From Lentzea waywayandensis (lineage in GTDB: Bacteria; Actinomycetota; Actinomycetes; Mycobacteriales; Pseudonocardiaceae), in NCBI RefSeq assembly GCF_900115955.1, contig NZ_FOYL01000001.1:248001-312000 (forward strand): a stretch of DNA of 64,000 bases. The letters run 5' to 3'. Positions 7,269-16,142 of the stretch are shown here, piece by piece. Below the pieces are notes generated by a model. It saw only the letters and a list, made by a program, of their open reading frames with translations, did not search any database and was not told where the DNA came from. The stretch's first letter is position 1, and each line of letters starts with the position of its first letter. The position numbers and the translations under genes were made by a program.

Positions 7269-9971
7269 CGCGGCGAACCTCTCGTCCGCCTCCTTCTGGT
7301 GCCGGGCCGCTTCGGCGGGGTCCGCGACCGCGCGCGCGAGGTGCTTGTGCGCGTTCGCGGCCTCCCGCCGGTCGTCGATCCGTTCCGCCAGTTCCAGCGC
7401 TTCACGCAACGGCGCCAAGGCATCAGCGGGACGCCCGGCCGCGGTCAGCACTTCGCCGAGGTAGTTGAGCACCACGGTCTCCGTTGTGACGTCACCGATC
7501 GCGCGCACGGCCGCCAACGCCGACTCCAACGCCTCCAACGCCTCGGAGTGCCGGCCCATCGCGTGCAGGATCATGCCCAGCGCGCTCTGGGTGTCGGCCT
7601 CGTCGCGGCGGCTGCCCATCTCGCGCATCAACGCGAGCGCGGACGTGCACGCCTGCAGCGCCTCGTCGTAACGGCCGAGCGCGCTGTAGATGTTGCTGAC
7701 GTTGCTCATCGCCTGCGACTCGAGGTGCCGGTCGCCGAGCTGCCGCGCCACCGTGATGGCCTGCTCCAGCAGTTCGGCGGCCTCGGCGTGCCGGCCGAGG
7801 GTCCGGTAGACCAGCGACAGGTTGTTCAGCGTGCCCGCCACGCCCTGAAGGTCGCCCAGCTCGCGGAGCATCTCGATCGCGCGCTCGTTGTAGTGGATGG
7901 CCCTCGGGTACTGCGCGGTCTGCCAGAACACCATCGCGTAGTTCTTGGTCGTGATCGCGAGGGCGACCGGCTCGTCCTTCGCCGCCTCCAGCGCCAGTTC
8001 GTTGATCGTGGCCCAGTCACGCGTGTGGCCGCGCACCATGCAGAAGAACGTCAACGCGCGCGCGAGCTGCCACGTGTGCGTGCGCCAGTCACCGTCGAGC
8101 GACAACGCCACGGCGGCGACGAGCGTCTGGCGTTCGGTCTCCAGCCACTCGACCGCGTGGTCGTAGTCGCGCAGCACGAGCCGCGACTCCGGCCGGTAGG
8201 TGATGTCGACCTCGTACTTGCGCGCGGCGGGCGACATCAGCCTCGTCGCCTGGTTCGCCGTGTCCAGGAAGTGGTCCAGCAGCCTGGTCAGCGGCTCACG
8301 GGTGGCGTGCACTTTGGACTGTGCGTACTGCCGGAGCAGGTCGTGCATCCGGTACCGGCCGAGCGTGGTCGCTTCCAGGAGATGGACGTCGACGAGATCT
8401 TCGAGCATCCCGTCGCACTCCAGCAGGTCGAGCTCGCCCAGCGCCGCGGCCTGGTCGACGTCGAAGTCCGTGCCGTGGTGCAGGCCCAGCAGGCAGAAGA
8501 GTCGCTGGTGACCGGTGGGGAGCTGGCCGAACGACAACGCGAAGACCGCGTCCAGCTCGGATAATCGTCCCTCGCGCAGCCGCGTCGCGAGGTGGGCGGT
8601 GTTCCAGGTCGGACGGCTGCGGAGCCGTCCGGCGGCCAGCCGCACGGCCAGCGGCAGCCTGCCGCACAGCTCGACGACCTCGCGGGCCGCCGGGTCCGTG
8701 CCGCGTTCGTCGCCGACGATCGTGGCGAACAGCTGCAGCGCCTCCGCCTCGGACAGCACGTCCAGCGTGAGCGTCGACGTGCCTTCCAGCTCGACCAGCC
8801 GCGCACGAGACGTGACCAGCACCAACGAGCCCGGCACGCCCGGCAGCAGCGGCCGCACCTGCTCGGCGCTCACCGCGTTGTCGAGCACGACCAGCAACCT
8901 GCGCTTCGACAGCTCGCCCCGCCACATCGCGGCCCGTTCGTCCAGGCCGACCGGGATCTCGTCCAGGCCGAGCGCGCGCAACAGCACGTCGAGCGCGTCT
9001 GTCGGTTCCACGGGCGCACGGCCCGCGGTGTGCGCGTGCAGGTCGATGAACAGCTGACCGTCCGGGTACTCCAGACGGTGTGCCAAGTGGACGGCGAGCG
9101 TCGTCTTGCCGACGCCCGGCATGCCGTCGATCGCGGAGATCACGACGGCTGACTTTCCGGTGACGGCCCTGGTCAGCCTCTCCATCTCGGACGCGCGGCC
9201 GGTGAAGTCGGCGACGTCGCGCGGCAGCGTGTTCAGGGCGGGCCGGGGCTCGTCCCCGCGCAGCAGCCGCGCGTGCAGTTCCCGCAGGTCGTTGCCGGGA
9301 TCGACGCCCAGTTCGGCGGCGAGCAGCACCCGCACGTCCTCGAACGCCTGCAACGCCTCGGCAGGCCGGTTGGCCCGCTGGAGCGCGTGCATGAGCTGCA
9401 ACCAGAGCTGTTCCCTGAGCGGGAACTGCTTGGTCAGGCGCCGCAGTTCGGGGATCAGCCGCTCGCCCTGGCCCAGCTCGATCGACAGCCGCGCGTGCTG
9501 CTCGGCGACCGTGAGCCGCCGTTCCTGCAACAGCGTGAGCTCGGCTTCGAGCCGTGGCCCCACGGTGAGGCCGTCCAGCGCCGGGCCACGCCACAACGCG
9601 AGCGCTTGCTCGTACTCGGACACCGCCGCCCGGTGATCGCCCTGCTTCAACGCCTCGTCGCCGGCCGCGCACAACCGCTCGAAGACGGCGACGTCGACCT
9701 CTCCGTCCGGCACCTTGAGCCGGTATCCGCCGGGGACGGTGACGAGGTCGTCCAGCACGAGCTTGCGCAAGGCGGCGACATAGGTTCGGATGTTCGATTC
9801 AGGAGCCGCGGGTGGAGATTCCCACACCGCTTCGCTCAGATGTTCAAAACTGACCGTCTCGTTGGCGTGCAGTGCCAACGCTGCCAGCAGCGCCCGTTGC
9901 CGGGGCCCGCCCAGCCGCAGTTCCACGCCCCCACGCCAGATCTGCAGCGGCCCAAGAAGCCGATACCGCAC
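7254..9971 (-). CDS. SARP-family regulator with STAND ATPase and TPR domains (AfsR-type)
   Basis: A 905-residue regulator. Residues 1-90 are the OmpR-type winged helix of SARP proteins (RLLGPLQIW, LGGPRQRALLAALALHANE), and residues 95-240 are the bacterial transcriptional activation domain (EYEQALALWRGPALDGL). An NB-ARC ATPase follows with Walker A GMPGVGKTT and Walker B LLVVLDNAV. The C-terminal 300 residues are TPR repeats (about five clear units with the pattern GRYDEALQACTSALAL). This is the AfsR architecture, used to activate secondary metabolism or development. The GTG start at 9971 has a GGAGG site just upstream; a longer reading begins in low-quality sequence without one. No biosynthetic cluster is next to it. 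Confidence 0.93.
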   Translation of the reverse strand: MRYRLLGPLQIWRGGVELRLGGPRQRALLAALALHANETVSFEHLSEAVWESPPAAPESNIRTYVAALRKLVLDDLVTVPGGYRLKVPDGEVDVAVFERLCAAGDEALKQGDHRAAVSEYEQALALWRGPALDGLTVGPRLEAELTLLQERRLTVAEQHARLSIELGQGERLIPELRRLTKQFPLREQLWLQLMHALQRANRPAEALQAFEDVRVLLAAELGVDPGNDLRELHARLLRGDEPRPALNTLPRDVADFTGRASEMERLTRAVTGKSAVVISAIDGMPGVGKTTLAVHLAHRLEYPDGQLFIDLHAHTAGRAPVEPTDALDVLLRALGLDEIPVGLDERAAMWRGELSKRRLLVVLDNAVSAEQVRPLLPGVPGSLVLVTSRARLVELEGTSTLTLDVLSEAEALQLFATIVGDERGTDPAAREVVELCGRLPLAVRLAAGRLRSRPTWNTAHLATRLREGRLSELDAVFALSFGQLPTGHQRLFCLLGLHHGTDFDVDQAAALGELDLLECDGMLEDLVDVHLLEATTLGRYRMHDLLRQYAQSKVHATREPLTRLLDHFLDTANQATRLMSPAARKYEVDITYRPESRLVLRDYDHAVEWLETERQTLVAAVALSLDGDWRTHTWQLARALTFFCMVRGHTRDWATINELALEAAKDEPVALAITTKNYAMVFWQTAQYPRAIHYNERAIEMLRELGDLQGVAGTLNNLSLVYRTLGRHAEAAELLEQAITVARQLGDRHLESQAMSNVSNIYSALGRYDEALQACTSALALMREMGSRRDEADTQSALGMILHAMGRHSEALEALESALAAVRAIGDVTTETVVLNYLGEVLTAAGRPADALAPLREALELAERIDDRREAANAHKHLARAVADPAEAARHQKEADERFAALGTD

Positions 9972-10126
9972 TGACCCTCCTCGGGGGGCATGGTGCCAGA
10001 ACTCGGGGGTGCTGTGCGGAATTTGTGCGGACGATCTTGGAAACTTGGCCGACGCCGCTGTGAAGAGGGGGAACGAAGATGGACCTGAGCAGATCATGGT
10101 CCGGCCAAGCAGCCTAGGATGGCCGC

Positions 10127-11143
10127 ATGACCGAGACGGCGAAGCGACGTCCCGGCCCCCGGATCGAAGAAGTCGCGCGGGTGGCCGGAGTGTCCAAGTC
10201 GACCGTCTCGCGCGTGATCAACGACGAGCAGTACGTCAGCGCCAAGGCCCGCGAGGCCGTGCACGCCGCCATCGCGGAGCTGGGCTACTCCCCCAACCAG
10301 GCCGCGCGGTCGCTCGCCGGCAACCGGGCCAACGCCATCGCCCTGGTGGTCTCGGAGCCGACCGGCCGCGTCCTGTCCGACCCGTTCTTCGCGGGTGTGC
10401 TGCGGGGCGTGCACGCCGAACTCGCCGGCCGCCACATGCAGTTGCTGCTGATGATGAGCCAGCCGTCCGACACCAGCGATCTCGTGACGTACCTGAGCAG
10501 CGGCCACGTCGACGGGGCGTTGCTGGTCAGCCTGCACGGCGAGGACCCGCTGGTGCCGATGCTGGCCGAGATCGGCCTGCCGGTCGTCTCCGGCGGCCGT
10601 CCACTCGGCACCCCCGTCCCGTTCGTGGACGCCGACAACTTCACCGGCGCCCTGGAAGCCGCGCGCTACCTGGCGTCGTTGGGACGCAAGCGGATCGGCA
10701 CCGTCGCCGGCCCGAAGGACATGGCCGTGGGCGCGGACCGGCTCAGCGGCTTCAAGCGCGGACTGAGCGAGGCCAAGCTCTCCTCCGACCTGGTCGCGCA
10801 CGGCGACTTCACGCCGGAGAGCGGCGCACGGGCCATGGAAGTGTTGCTGCGCAAGGCACCCGACCTCGACGCGGTGTTCGTCGCCGCGGACATCATGGCC
10901 CTCGGCGCGTTGCAGGTGCTGCACGCGCAGGGCAAGCGCGTTCCCGAGGACGTCGCCGTCGTCGGGTTCGACGACTCGGTGTTCGCCGCGACCGCGACAC
11001 CGCCGCTGACGACGATCCGGCAGGACGTCGAGGAACTGGGCCGCACCATGACGTGGCGGCTGCTCGCGGAGCTCGCGGGCGAGGACGGTCTGCCGCCGTC
11101 GTTGCTGCTGCCGACCACCCTGATCAAGCGGTCCAGCGCCTGA
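10127..11143 (+). CDS. LacI-family transcriptional regulator
   Basis: A 338-residue repressor. Residues 12-60 are a canonical LacI helix-turn-helix and hinge (IEEVARVAGVSKSTVSRVIN then SLAGNRANAIALVVSE). The rest is a periplasmic-binding-protein-like ligand domain with the usual VDGALLVSLHG, PFVDADNFTGA, and VAVVGFDDS motifs. Such regulators usually sense sugars. No sugar operon is adjacent: upstream and divergent is a SARP regulator and downstream and convergent is a PLP decarboxylase, which it overlaps by 20 bases. A LacI-type operator set sits 7 kb away before the alpha-glucosidase gene, but a link to this protein is only a possibility. Confidence 0.92.
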   Translation: MTETAKRRPGPRIEEVARVAGVSKSTVSRVINDEQYVSAKAREAVHAAIAELGYSPNQAARSLAGNRANAIALVVSEPTGRVLSDPFFAGVLRGVHAELAGRHMQLLLMMSQPSDTSDLVTYLSSGHVDGALLVSLHGEDPLVPMLAEIGLPVVSGGRPLGTPVPFVDADNFTGALEAARYLASLGRKRIGTVAGPKDMAVGADRLSGFKRGLSEAKLSSDLVAHGDFTPESGARAMEVLLRKAPDLDAVFVAADIMALGALQVLHAQGKRVPEDVAVVGFDDSVFAATATPPLTTIRQDVEELGRTMTWRLLAELAGEDGLPPSLLLPTTLIKRSSA

Positions 11144-12464
11144 CCAGTTCGATCACCTCGTCCACGTGCTCGCGGTGGGTGCGGTGGCTGAGCACGCAGA
11201 TCCGCAGCGTGAACCTCCCGCCGAGCCTGGTGCTGGACAGGAAGAACCTGCCGGACTCGTTGAGGCGCTTGAGAAGTTGCTCGCTGTCGGCGCTGCGGAA
11301 CACGACGACGGTGAGGTCGGACGGGAGCACCTCGACGCCGTCGATCTTCTTCAGCTCGGCGCGGAGGTGGTCGGCGAGGTCGTGCTTCTCGTCGATCGCC
11401 TCGCGGAACGCCGCGACGCCGTGCAGGTGCAGCGGCAGCCAGACGCGCAGGCCGCGGAACTCGCGGGTGAGCTCGGGGCCGAGGTCGGCGTAGTCGGGCA
11501 GGCCGGTGCCGTGGTCGAGGTCCTGCAGGTAGTCGCCGTCGGCCACGTGCGCGGCGCGGAGTTTCGCTTCTGACCGCACGAGGAGCACGCCCGTGCCGTA
11601 CGGGAGGAAGAGGCTCTTGTGCGGGTCCCACGCGATCGAGTCCGCCCGGTCGATGCCGGTGAGGATCGCGCGGCCGCGTTCGGTCAGCTGGAAGGCGCCG
11701 CCGTACGCGCCGTCCACGTGGAACCACAGGGATTCCCGCTCGGCCAGCGCGGCGACGTCGTCGAGCGGGTCGACGATGCCGGTGCTGGTCGCGCCCGCGG
11801 TGCCGATGATCAGGAACGGGTGCAGGCCGTTCGCGCGGTCTTCGGCGATCATGGCTTGTGCTCGTGCGACGTCCATTCGGAGAGCGGCGTCAGTGGGAAC
11901 GACGCGGATCCGTTCGGGTGGGAAGCCCGTGATGTGTGCGGCCTTCGCGACGCAGTGGTGCGTGTGCGGCGTTACGTAGATGGTGCCGTTGGGGTCGTGG
12001 GCGCCGAGGCGGTCCTGTCGTGCCGTGTGCACGGCCGAGAGAGTGGCCAGTGACGCGCCGGTCGTGAAGATGCCGCCGGAGCCTGCCGGGAGGCCGAACT
12101 CGGCGCACAGCCAGCGGATCACGCTGTGTTCCAGCGCGACCAGGGCGGGGGCTGTGGAGGCGACGCCGGTGTAGCGGTTGGTGGCCTGGGCCAGGAACTC
12201 GGCGAGCACCGAACTGTAGAGGCCGCCGGCCGGGAAGTAGGCGAGGTAGCGCGGGCCCGCGGTCTCCACCGCCTGGCTGGCCGCGTCGCCGAACCGGGCG
12301 AGCAGGTCGGCGAGTTCGCCGGGGGTTTCCGCCGGCGGTGGGGGCAGGAGTGCCGTGCCCGGCGATGACGCGGGCGCGGCCTCCAGTCCCTCGATGAAAT
12401 CCTCGACGAAGGCCGTTACGGTCTTCGTCCACTCGGCCCTGGTCTCACGGTCCGGTTGCAGCAT
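11124..12464 (-). CDS. PLP-dependent group II amino-acid decarboxylase
   Basis: A 446-residue cytoplasmic enzyme of PLP fold type I. Key motifs are TPHTHHCVAKA (His stacking on the PLP ring) at about 165-175, HVDGAYGG with the cofactor-binding Asp at 251, and WDPHKSLFLPYGTG with the Schiff-base Lys at about 283. The family covers aromatic-L-amino-acid, glutamate, aspartate and 2,4-diaminobutyrate decarboxylases; the substrate cannot be read from sequence here. The ATG at 12464 is the first start consistent with the family length. The ribosome site is weak. The gene is monocistronic and convergent with the LacI gene. The 293 bases upstream to 12757 hold no gene or clear element that I can see. 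Confidence 0.9.
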   Translation of the reverse strand: MLQPDRETRAEWTKTVTAFVEDFIEGLEAAPASSPGTALLPPPPAETPGELADLLARFGDAASQAVETAGPRYLAYFPAGGLYSSVLAEFLAQATNRYTGVASTAPALVALEHSVIRWLCAEFGLPAGSGGIFTTGASLATLSAVHTARQDRLGAHDPNGTIYVTPHTHHCVAKAAHITGFPPERIRVVPTDAALRMDVARAQAMIAEDRANGLHPFLIIGTAGATSTGIVDPLDDVAALAERESLWFHVDGAYGGAFQLTERGRAILTGIDRADSIAWDPHKSLFLPYGTGVLLVRSEAKLRAAHVADGDYLQDLDHGTGLPDYADLGPELTREFRGLRVWLPLHLHGVAAFREAIDEKHDLADHLRAELKKIDGVEVLPSDLTVVVFRSADSEQLLKRLNESGRFFLSSTRLGGRFTLRICVLSHRTHREHVDEVIELVRRWTA

Positions 12465-12757
12465 GAGCACACCGTACGAAGCTCGCCCCGCCGTGTGCTC
12501 GCGGGAATCCGTCGCGCAGTTCGCACTACGCCCGCCACGGCGTGTCCAGCGCCATTCGCCCTCCTGTGGGTGAAGGTGTTGCGCCCTTTGGCTCAACGTA
12601 GCGCGGAAACGCTCTCCCGGAAGTCCCGTGTCTCAGCCGGACGTCGTGGAAAGGATTTACATCGGTGATCATCGACCGTCCGTGACGAACGGGGCCGATT
12701 TTCACCCGTTCGGCACAACTTTGCGGCACGGTCAGTAACACCTGGAGTGGGTCCTCG

Positions 12758-13681
12758 ATGGTCTGGCCGTACGAACCCACCCGAGGGAGTGCGACAGTGA
12801 TCGAGAACTCGGCCGCCGGTCTGGTGATGGTCCCCGGCGAGGTGACGGTGACCGTCACCGGCGAGCAGCACCACCAGGACGTGCTCTCCCGCTATGCCGT
12901 TCCGGACGGTGTGACGCGGCACGTCGCCGTCAACCTGACGTGGTGCATGATCGCCGCCGGGAAGCACCGGGGGCAACGCGGCATCGAGGTGCGCCTCGAC
13001 GGGTACCGCGTGGGCGAGCTGACTTTCCTGATGTCGCAACGGTACGCGCCCGTGCTGATGCACGTGGAGTCCGGCGGCGGGGCGACCGGAAGCACCGCGT
13101 ACGTCCAGCGCGGCGACAACGGACTGCTCCAGATCTTCCTTCGGATGCCGCGCGAGATTCCCCGTGGCGCGGTCGTTCCGGTCGCCACCGCACGCAAGTC
13201 CTGGGTGGCGCCGGTGGCCATCGGCGCGGCCAGCCTGCTCGCGTTCTTCTTCGCGATCGGCATCGTGGGAGCGGTCGTCAACGGCCCGACCGACGTCGAC
13301 AAGTCGGCGGCGGGAGTGTCCACGACCGCGGCTCCCACTACGACGACCACGACGGTGGCACCGCCCACCAGCACGACGACGTCGACCACGACCACCACCA
13401 CGACTACTACGACCACAGTTCCCGCGGCCGTCGCGCAGCCGAAGCCGCAACCCCAGCCCAATCCGCAACCGAACCCGCAGCCGAATCCCCAGCCGCAGCC
13501 CCAACCCGCGCCGCAACCCGCGTGCGACAAGAACTACAGTGGCTGCGTGCCGATCGCATCCGATGTGGACTGCGCAGGCGGCACCGGAAACGGTCCCGCG
13601 TACGCGCGAGGCCCGATCCAGGTCATCGGCACGGACATCTACGGACTGGACAGCGACAAGGACGGCACGGCCTGCGAGTGA
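12758..13681 (+). CDS. Membrane-anchored protein with HIRAN-like N-domain and extracellular excalibur calcium-binding domain
   Basis: A 307-residue protein in four parts. Residues 20-145 resemble the HIRAN-like domain seen in actinobacterial membrane proteins (VTVTGEQHHQDVL; GIEVRLDGYRVGELTF). Residues 150-175 form one transmembrane helix (VAIGAASLLAFFFAIGIVGA). A Thr-rich stretch and then a Pro-Gln/Pro-Asn repeat form a long extracellular linker at about 185-255. The C-terminus is an excalibur domain with Cys residues and the calcium loop DSDKDGTACE. The job is unknown; a surface-anchored calcium-dependent role is plausible. ATG 12758 has GGAG 12 bases upstream; GTG 12797, with GAGGGAG, is an alternative start. 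The next gene overlaps its stop as GTGA. Confidence 0.8.
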   Translation: MVWPYEPTRGSATVIENSAAGLVMVPGEVTVTVTGEQHHQDVLSRYAVPDGVTRHVAVNLTWCMIAAGKHRGQRGIEVRLDGYRVGELTFLMSQRYAPVLMHVESGGGATGSTAYVQRGDNGLLQIFLRMPREIPRGAVVPVATARKSWVAPVAIGAASLLAFFFAIGIVGAVVNGPTDVDKSAAGVSTTAAPTTTTTTVAPPTSTTTSTTTTTTTTTTTVPAAVAQPKPQPQPNPQPNPQPNPQPQPQPAPQPACDKNYSGCVPIASDVDCAGGTGNGPAYARGPIQVIGTDIYGLDSDKDGTACE

Positions 13682-14376
13682 AGATCCCCGAGGACGTCCT
13701 GCACGCGGTCGGCCCGGACGCCGTCTGGTCCGATGACCACGAAGGTCTGTCCGGTGACGTCTGGCAGGTCGGGTCCAGCTACGTGAAGCGCTCGGGCGTC
13801 GACGAGTACGACCGACTGCTGTGGCTGGGCAAGCACTTCGAGGTACCGGAGATCCGGGCGTTCGCCGAGGACTGGCTGGTCCTGGCCGATGTCGGCGCAC
13901 CCTCGCTGGCGTCCGCCGACCCCGTGCTCGCGGGGACCGTGATGGGCACGGTGCTGCGGTCGTTGCACGCGTTGCCGGTGGCCTCATGTCCTTACGACGC
14001 CACGATTCCCGTCGTGCTGGAGAGGGCCCGGCACAACGTCGAGGCGGGTCTGGTGGATCCGGACGACTTCGACGACGACAATCTCGGCGTCACACCCGAG
14101 GAGTTGCTGCGACGGCTGGTCGCCACTGCTCCGCCGTCCGAGGATCTCGTGGTGGCGCACGGGGACTTCTGCCCGCCGAACGTGTTGCTGCGCCCGGACG
14201 GCTCGACCGTGCTGATCGACGTGGCGCGGCTGGGCGTGTCCGATCGGCATCGCGACATCGCGCTGGCGCACCGGGAACTGGGCGAAGAGGCCGTAGCCGC
14301 GTTCGACCGCGCCTACGGCCTCACCCCCCGCCCGGAGATGCTCGCCTGGTACCGGTTGCTCGACGAGTTCTTCTAA
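13678..14376 (+). CDS. Aminoglycoside phosphotransferase (APH(3'))-like kinase
   Basis: A 232-residue small-molecule kinase. The catalytic Brenner motif is HGDFCPPNVLL at about 160-170, and the metal-binding motif is LIDVARLGVSDRHRDIAL, with the DxxxxGxxDxxxD spacing of APH(3') and APH(3'')-type enzymes. The N-terminal lobe is short (ends near VLADVGAP) compared with about 260 residues for typical resistance enzymes, and no nucleotide-lobe Lys is obvious beyond YVKRSG. It may act on an aminoglycoside or on an unrelated hydroxyl compound. The GTG start overlaps the upstream stop as GTGA, so its synthesis is coupled to the membrane protein. The 3' end overlaps the convergent DUF1684 gene by 4 bases. 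Confidence 0.87.
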   Translation: MKIPEDVLHAVGPDAVWSDDHEGLSGDVWQVGSSYVKRSGVDEYDRLLWLGKHFEVPEIRAFAEDWLVLADVGAPSLASADPVLAGTVMGTVLRSLHALPVASCPYDATIPVVLERARHNVEAGLVDPDDFDDDNLGVTPEELLRRLVATAPPSEDLVVAHGDFCPPNVLLRPDGSTVLIDVARLGVSDRHRDIALAHRELGEEAVAAFDRAYGLTPRPEMLAWYRLLDEFF

Positions 14377-15113
14377 CCCCGCTCGTACGGCGTCTTCTCC
14401 CCCGCCTCGACGCCGAACGACAGGTGGTTGCCCGCGGGCGGCAGCGGGCAGGTGGCGAAGTCGGTGAACGCGCACGGCAGGTTCGTCGCGCGGTTGAAGT
14501 CGAGCACGACCTTGCCATCGTGAGGTGTGGCGGCGATCTGCCGGTTCGCCGCATAGGTCGTGACGCCGCTCGTCTCGTCGGTGAACAGGATGCTCAGTCC
14601 GCCATTACGGCCGTTGAACGCCGTCAGCGTGTGCTCGGTGCCGTTGAAGCTGAACCGCACACGGCCCGGTGCCTCGTAGACGTGACTAAGGCCCTCTACG
14701 ACGGCGCCGACGGTCGTGGGAACGGGCGCGTCGAACGGCTCGTACTCGCCCTCCAGCACCCACTTCTCGTGCGGTTCGTACGACGGCACACCCTTGAAGT
14801 CGTTCAGCACCGGCGCTTTCGGGTCGTGCACGCGGATCAGGTATCCGCCGCGCCGGGCGATCTCGATCTCGACGTTGCCCGCCACGACGCGCTCGCCACC
14901 ACCGCTCTGGACGAGTTCGAACCGCCTGGTCTCCCCGTCGTTGCGCCAGTAGGCCGCGTCGTCGTCTTGCCACCACTCCCCCGGTAGCCCGTCATAGGCG
15001 CGTGGGGCCGTCTCCAACCAATCGAGCGAGACCAGCGCCAGCCACCCGTACGGGTCGGCCAGGTTGGTCTCGCGCTCCGTCTTCCAGGTCTGCCAGTCCT
15101 CAGCGAAGCTCAT
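14373..15113 (-). CDS. DUF1684 family protein
   Basis: A 246-residue soluble protein. The C-terminal half carries the DUF1684 signature: LDFNRATNLPCAFTDFATCPLP followed by an AGEK end (here split across about residues 205-242). The N-terminal half has WQTWKTERE and LADPYGWLALVSLDWL, also typical. The family is widespread and has no firm biochemical function. The ATG at 15113 overlaps the stop of the ArsR-type regulator as ATGA, so the two genes form a coupled unit in which the regulator is upstream. Confidence 0.88.
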   Translation of the reverse strand: MSFAEDWQTWKTERETNLADPYGWLALVSLDWLETAPRAYDGLPGEWWQDDDAAYWRNDGETRRFELVQSGGGERVVAGNVEIEIARRGGYLIRVHDPKAPVLNDFKGVPSYEPHEKWVLEGEYEPFDAPVPTTVGAVVEGLSHVYEAPGRVRFSFNGTEHTLTAFNGRNGGLSILFTDETSGVTTYAANRQIAATPHDGKVVLDFNRATNLPCAFTDFATCPLPPAGNHLSFGVEAGEKTPYERG

Positions 15114-16084
15114 GTCCTGGGCAACGACTGACTCGCGGCGTCGCTTCCCTGTTCCACTGAGTGGGAAACGAGAGCGTCGCCGAGCTCCGTACGGGCGTAG
15201 ACGACGCTGCGGCCGTGGCGCTGCGAGGCCAGCAGACCGGCGTCGCGCAACGCTCGCAGGTGCTGGTTCACCGCCGAGACCGTGACGCCCGTGCGTCGCG
15301 CGATGTCCGTGGACGAGCACGGCTGCGCCAGCTCGGCCAGCAGATCCGCCCGCACCTGACCGAGGACACCGGCCAGCGCTCGAGGCCCGCGGACCAGCCC
15401 CGTCTCCCACACCGTGCCGGCGCCGCGAGCGGCGTAGATCAGCAGCGGCGGGGCACCGGGGTCGACGGGCACCGCCGTGCGCCGCGCGAACACGCTGGGG
15501 ATCAGGGTGAGCCCCTGTCCCCCGGCCTCGACCCGCCGCGGTTCGGCACCCACGATCCGCACCTGCACCACGGGGCTGGTGAAGGTGATCCGGTCGGAGA
15601 TCCCCGCGAACATCGCCGCCAGACCGTGCTGGGCCATCTCCCGGCCCCGGTGGCCGATGTCGGCCTCGAGCACCGCGCGCAGCCTGTCCCACTGGCGGGC
15701 CAGGGCCGCGTGCCAGTAGTTCTCCAGCGCGTCGAGCATCCGGCCGCGGTCGCGCAGAACGGCCGGCACCTCCCCGAACACCGCCCGAAGGTCGCGCCGC
15801 AGGGTGCGGGTGGGGGTCTCGCGCAGCGCCGCGAACTCGTCCTCGATCCGGGTGAATGGCGTCAGCGGGCGAGGACTCAGGAAGTCCGGCGTCCAGCCCC
15901 GGCCGGTGGACAGGGCCAGCAGCACCTCCGTGTCGACGTCACGGATCCGGCGCGCCCACGGCACGTGCAACGGGTACTTGGCCGGGTCTTTCAGCACGCG
16001 CAGACTGAGCGTGAGCTCGCTGAGCGGCGAGACGGCGAACCGCACGTCCACCAGGTCGGACTCGCCGAGCACGAACTCGATCAT
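15110..16084 (-). CDS. ArsR-type regulator with long N-terminal DUF5937-like domain
   Basis: A 324-residue transcription factor. The C-terminal 80 residues are an ArsR winged helix (LLAELAQPCSSTDIARRTGV, then VNQHLRALRDAGLLASQRHGR). The first 240 residues are the large N-terminal domain of actinobacterial ArsR proteins annotated DUF5937, probably a ligand-binding or dimerisation module. I chose ATG 16084 (MIEFVLGESDL) because the family starts there; upstream residues are not conserved in type. A perfect TGTAGC/GCTACA palindrome overlaps the start codon and is a likely autoregulatory operator. The gene is coupled to the DUF1684 gene. A second regulator of the same type occurs at 37571-38491. 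Confidence 0.87.
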   Translation of the reverse strand: MIEFVLGESDLVDVRFAVSPLSELTLSLRVLKDPAKYPLHVPWARRIRDVDTEVLLALSTGRGWTPDFLSPRPLTPFTRIEDEFAALRETPTRTLRRDLRAVFGEVPAVLRDRGRMLDALENYWHAALARQWDRLRAVLEADIGHRGREMAQHGLAAMFAGISDRITFTSPVVQVRIVGAEPRRVEAGGQGLTLIPSVFARRTAVPVDPGAPPLLIYAARGAGTVWETGLVRGPRALAGVLGQVRADLLAELAQPCSSTDIARRTGVTVSAVNQHLRALRDAGLLASQRHGRSVVYARTELGDALVSHSVEQGSDAASQSLPRT

Positions 16085-16100
16085 GTAGCACAACGCTACA
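16084..16100. promoter_or_regulatory. Palindromic operator candidate at the ArsR-type regulator start
   Basis: TGTAGC-ACAAC-GCTACA is a perfect 6-bp inverted repeat with a 5-bp spacer that overlaps the first base of the regulator's ATG. The position, between this gene and the divergent inositol-monophosphatase-like gene, suits autorepression by a winged-helix dimer. It is inferred from symmetry only. Confidence 0.55.
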
Positions 16101-16142
16101 TCAGTTACGTCCGCCCAAGACCTCGCGCCAGGCTTCGCGACC

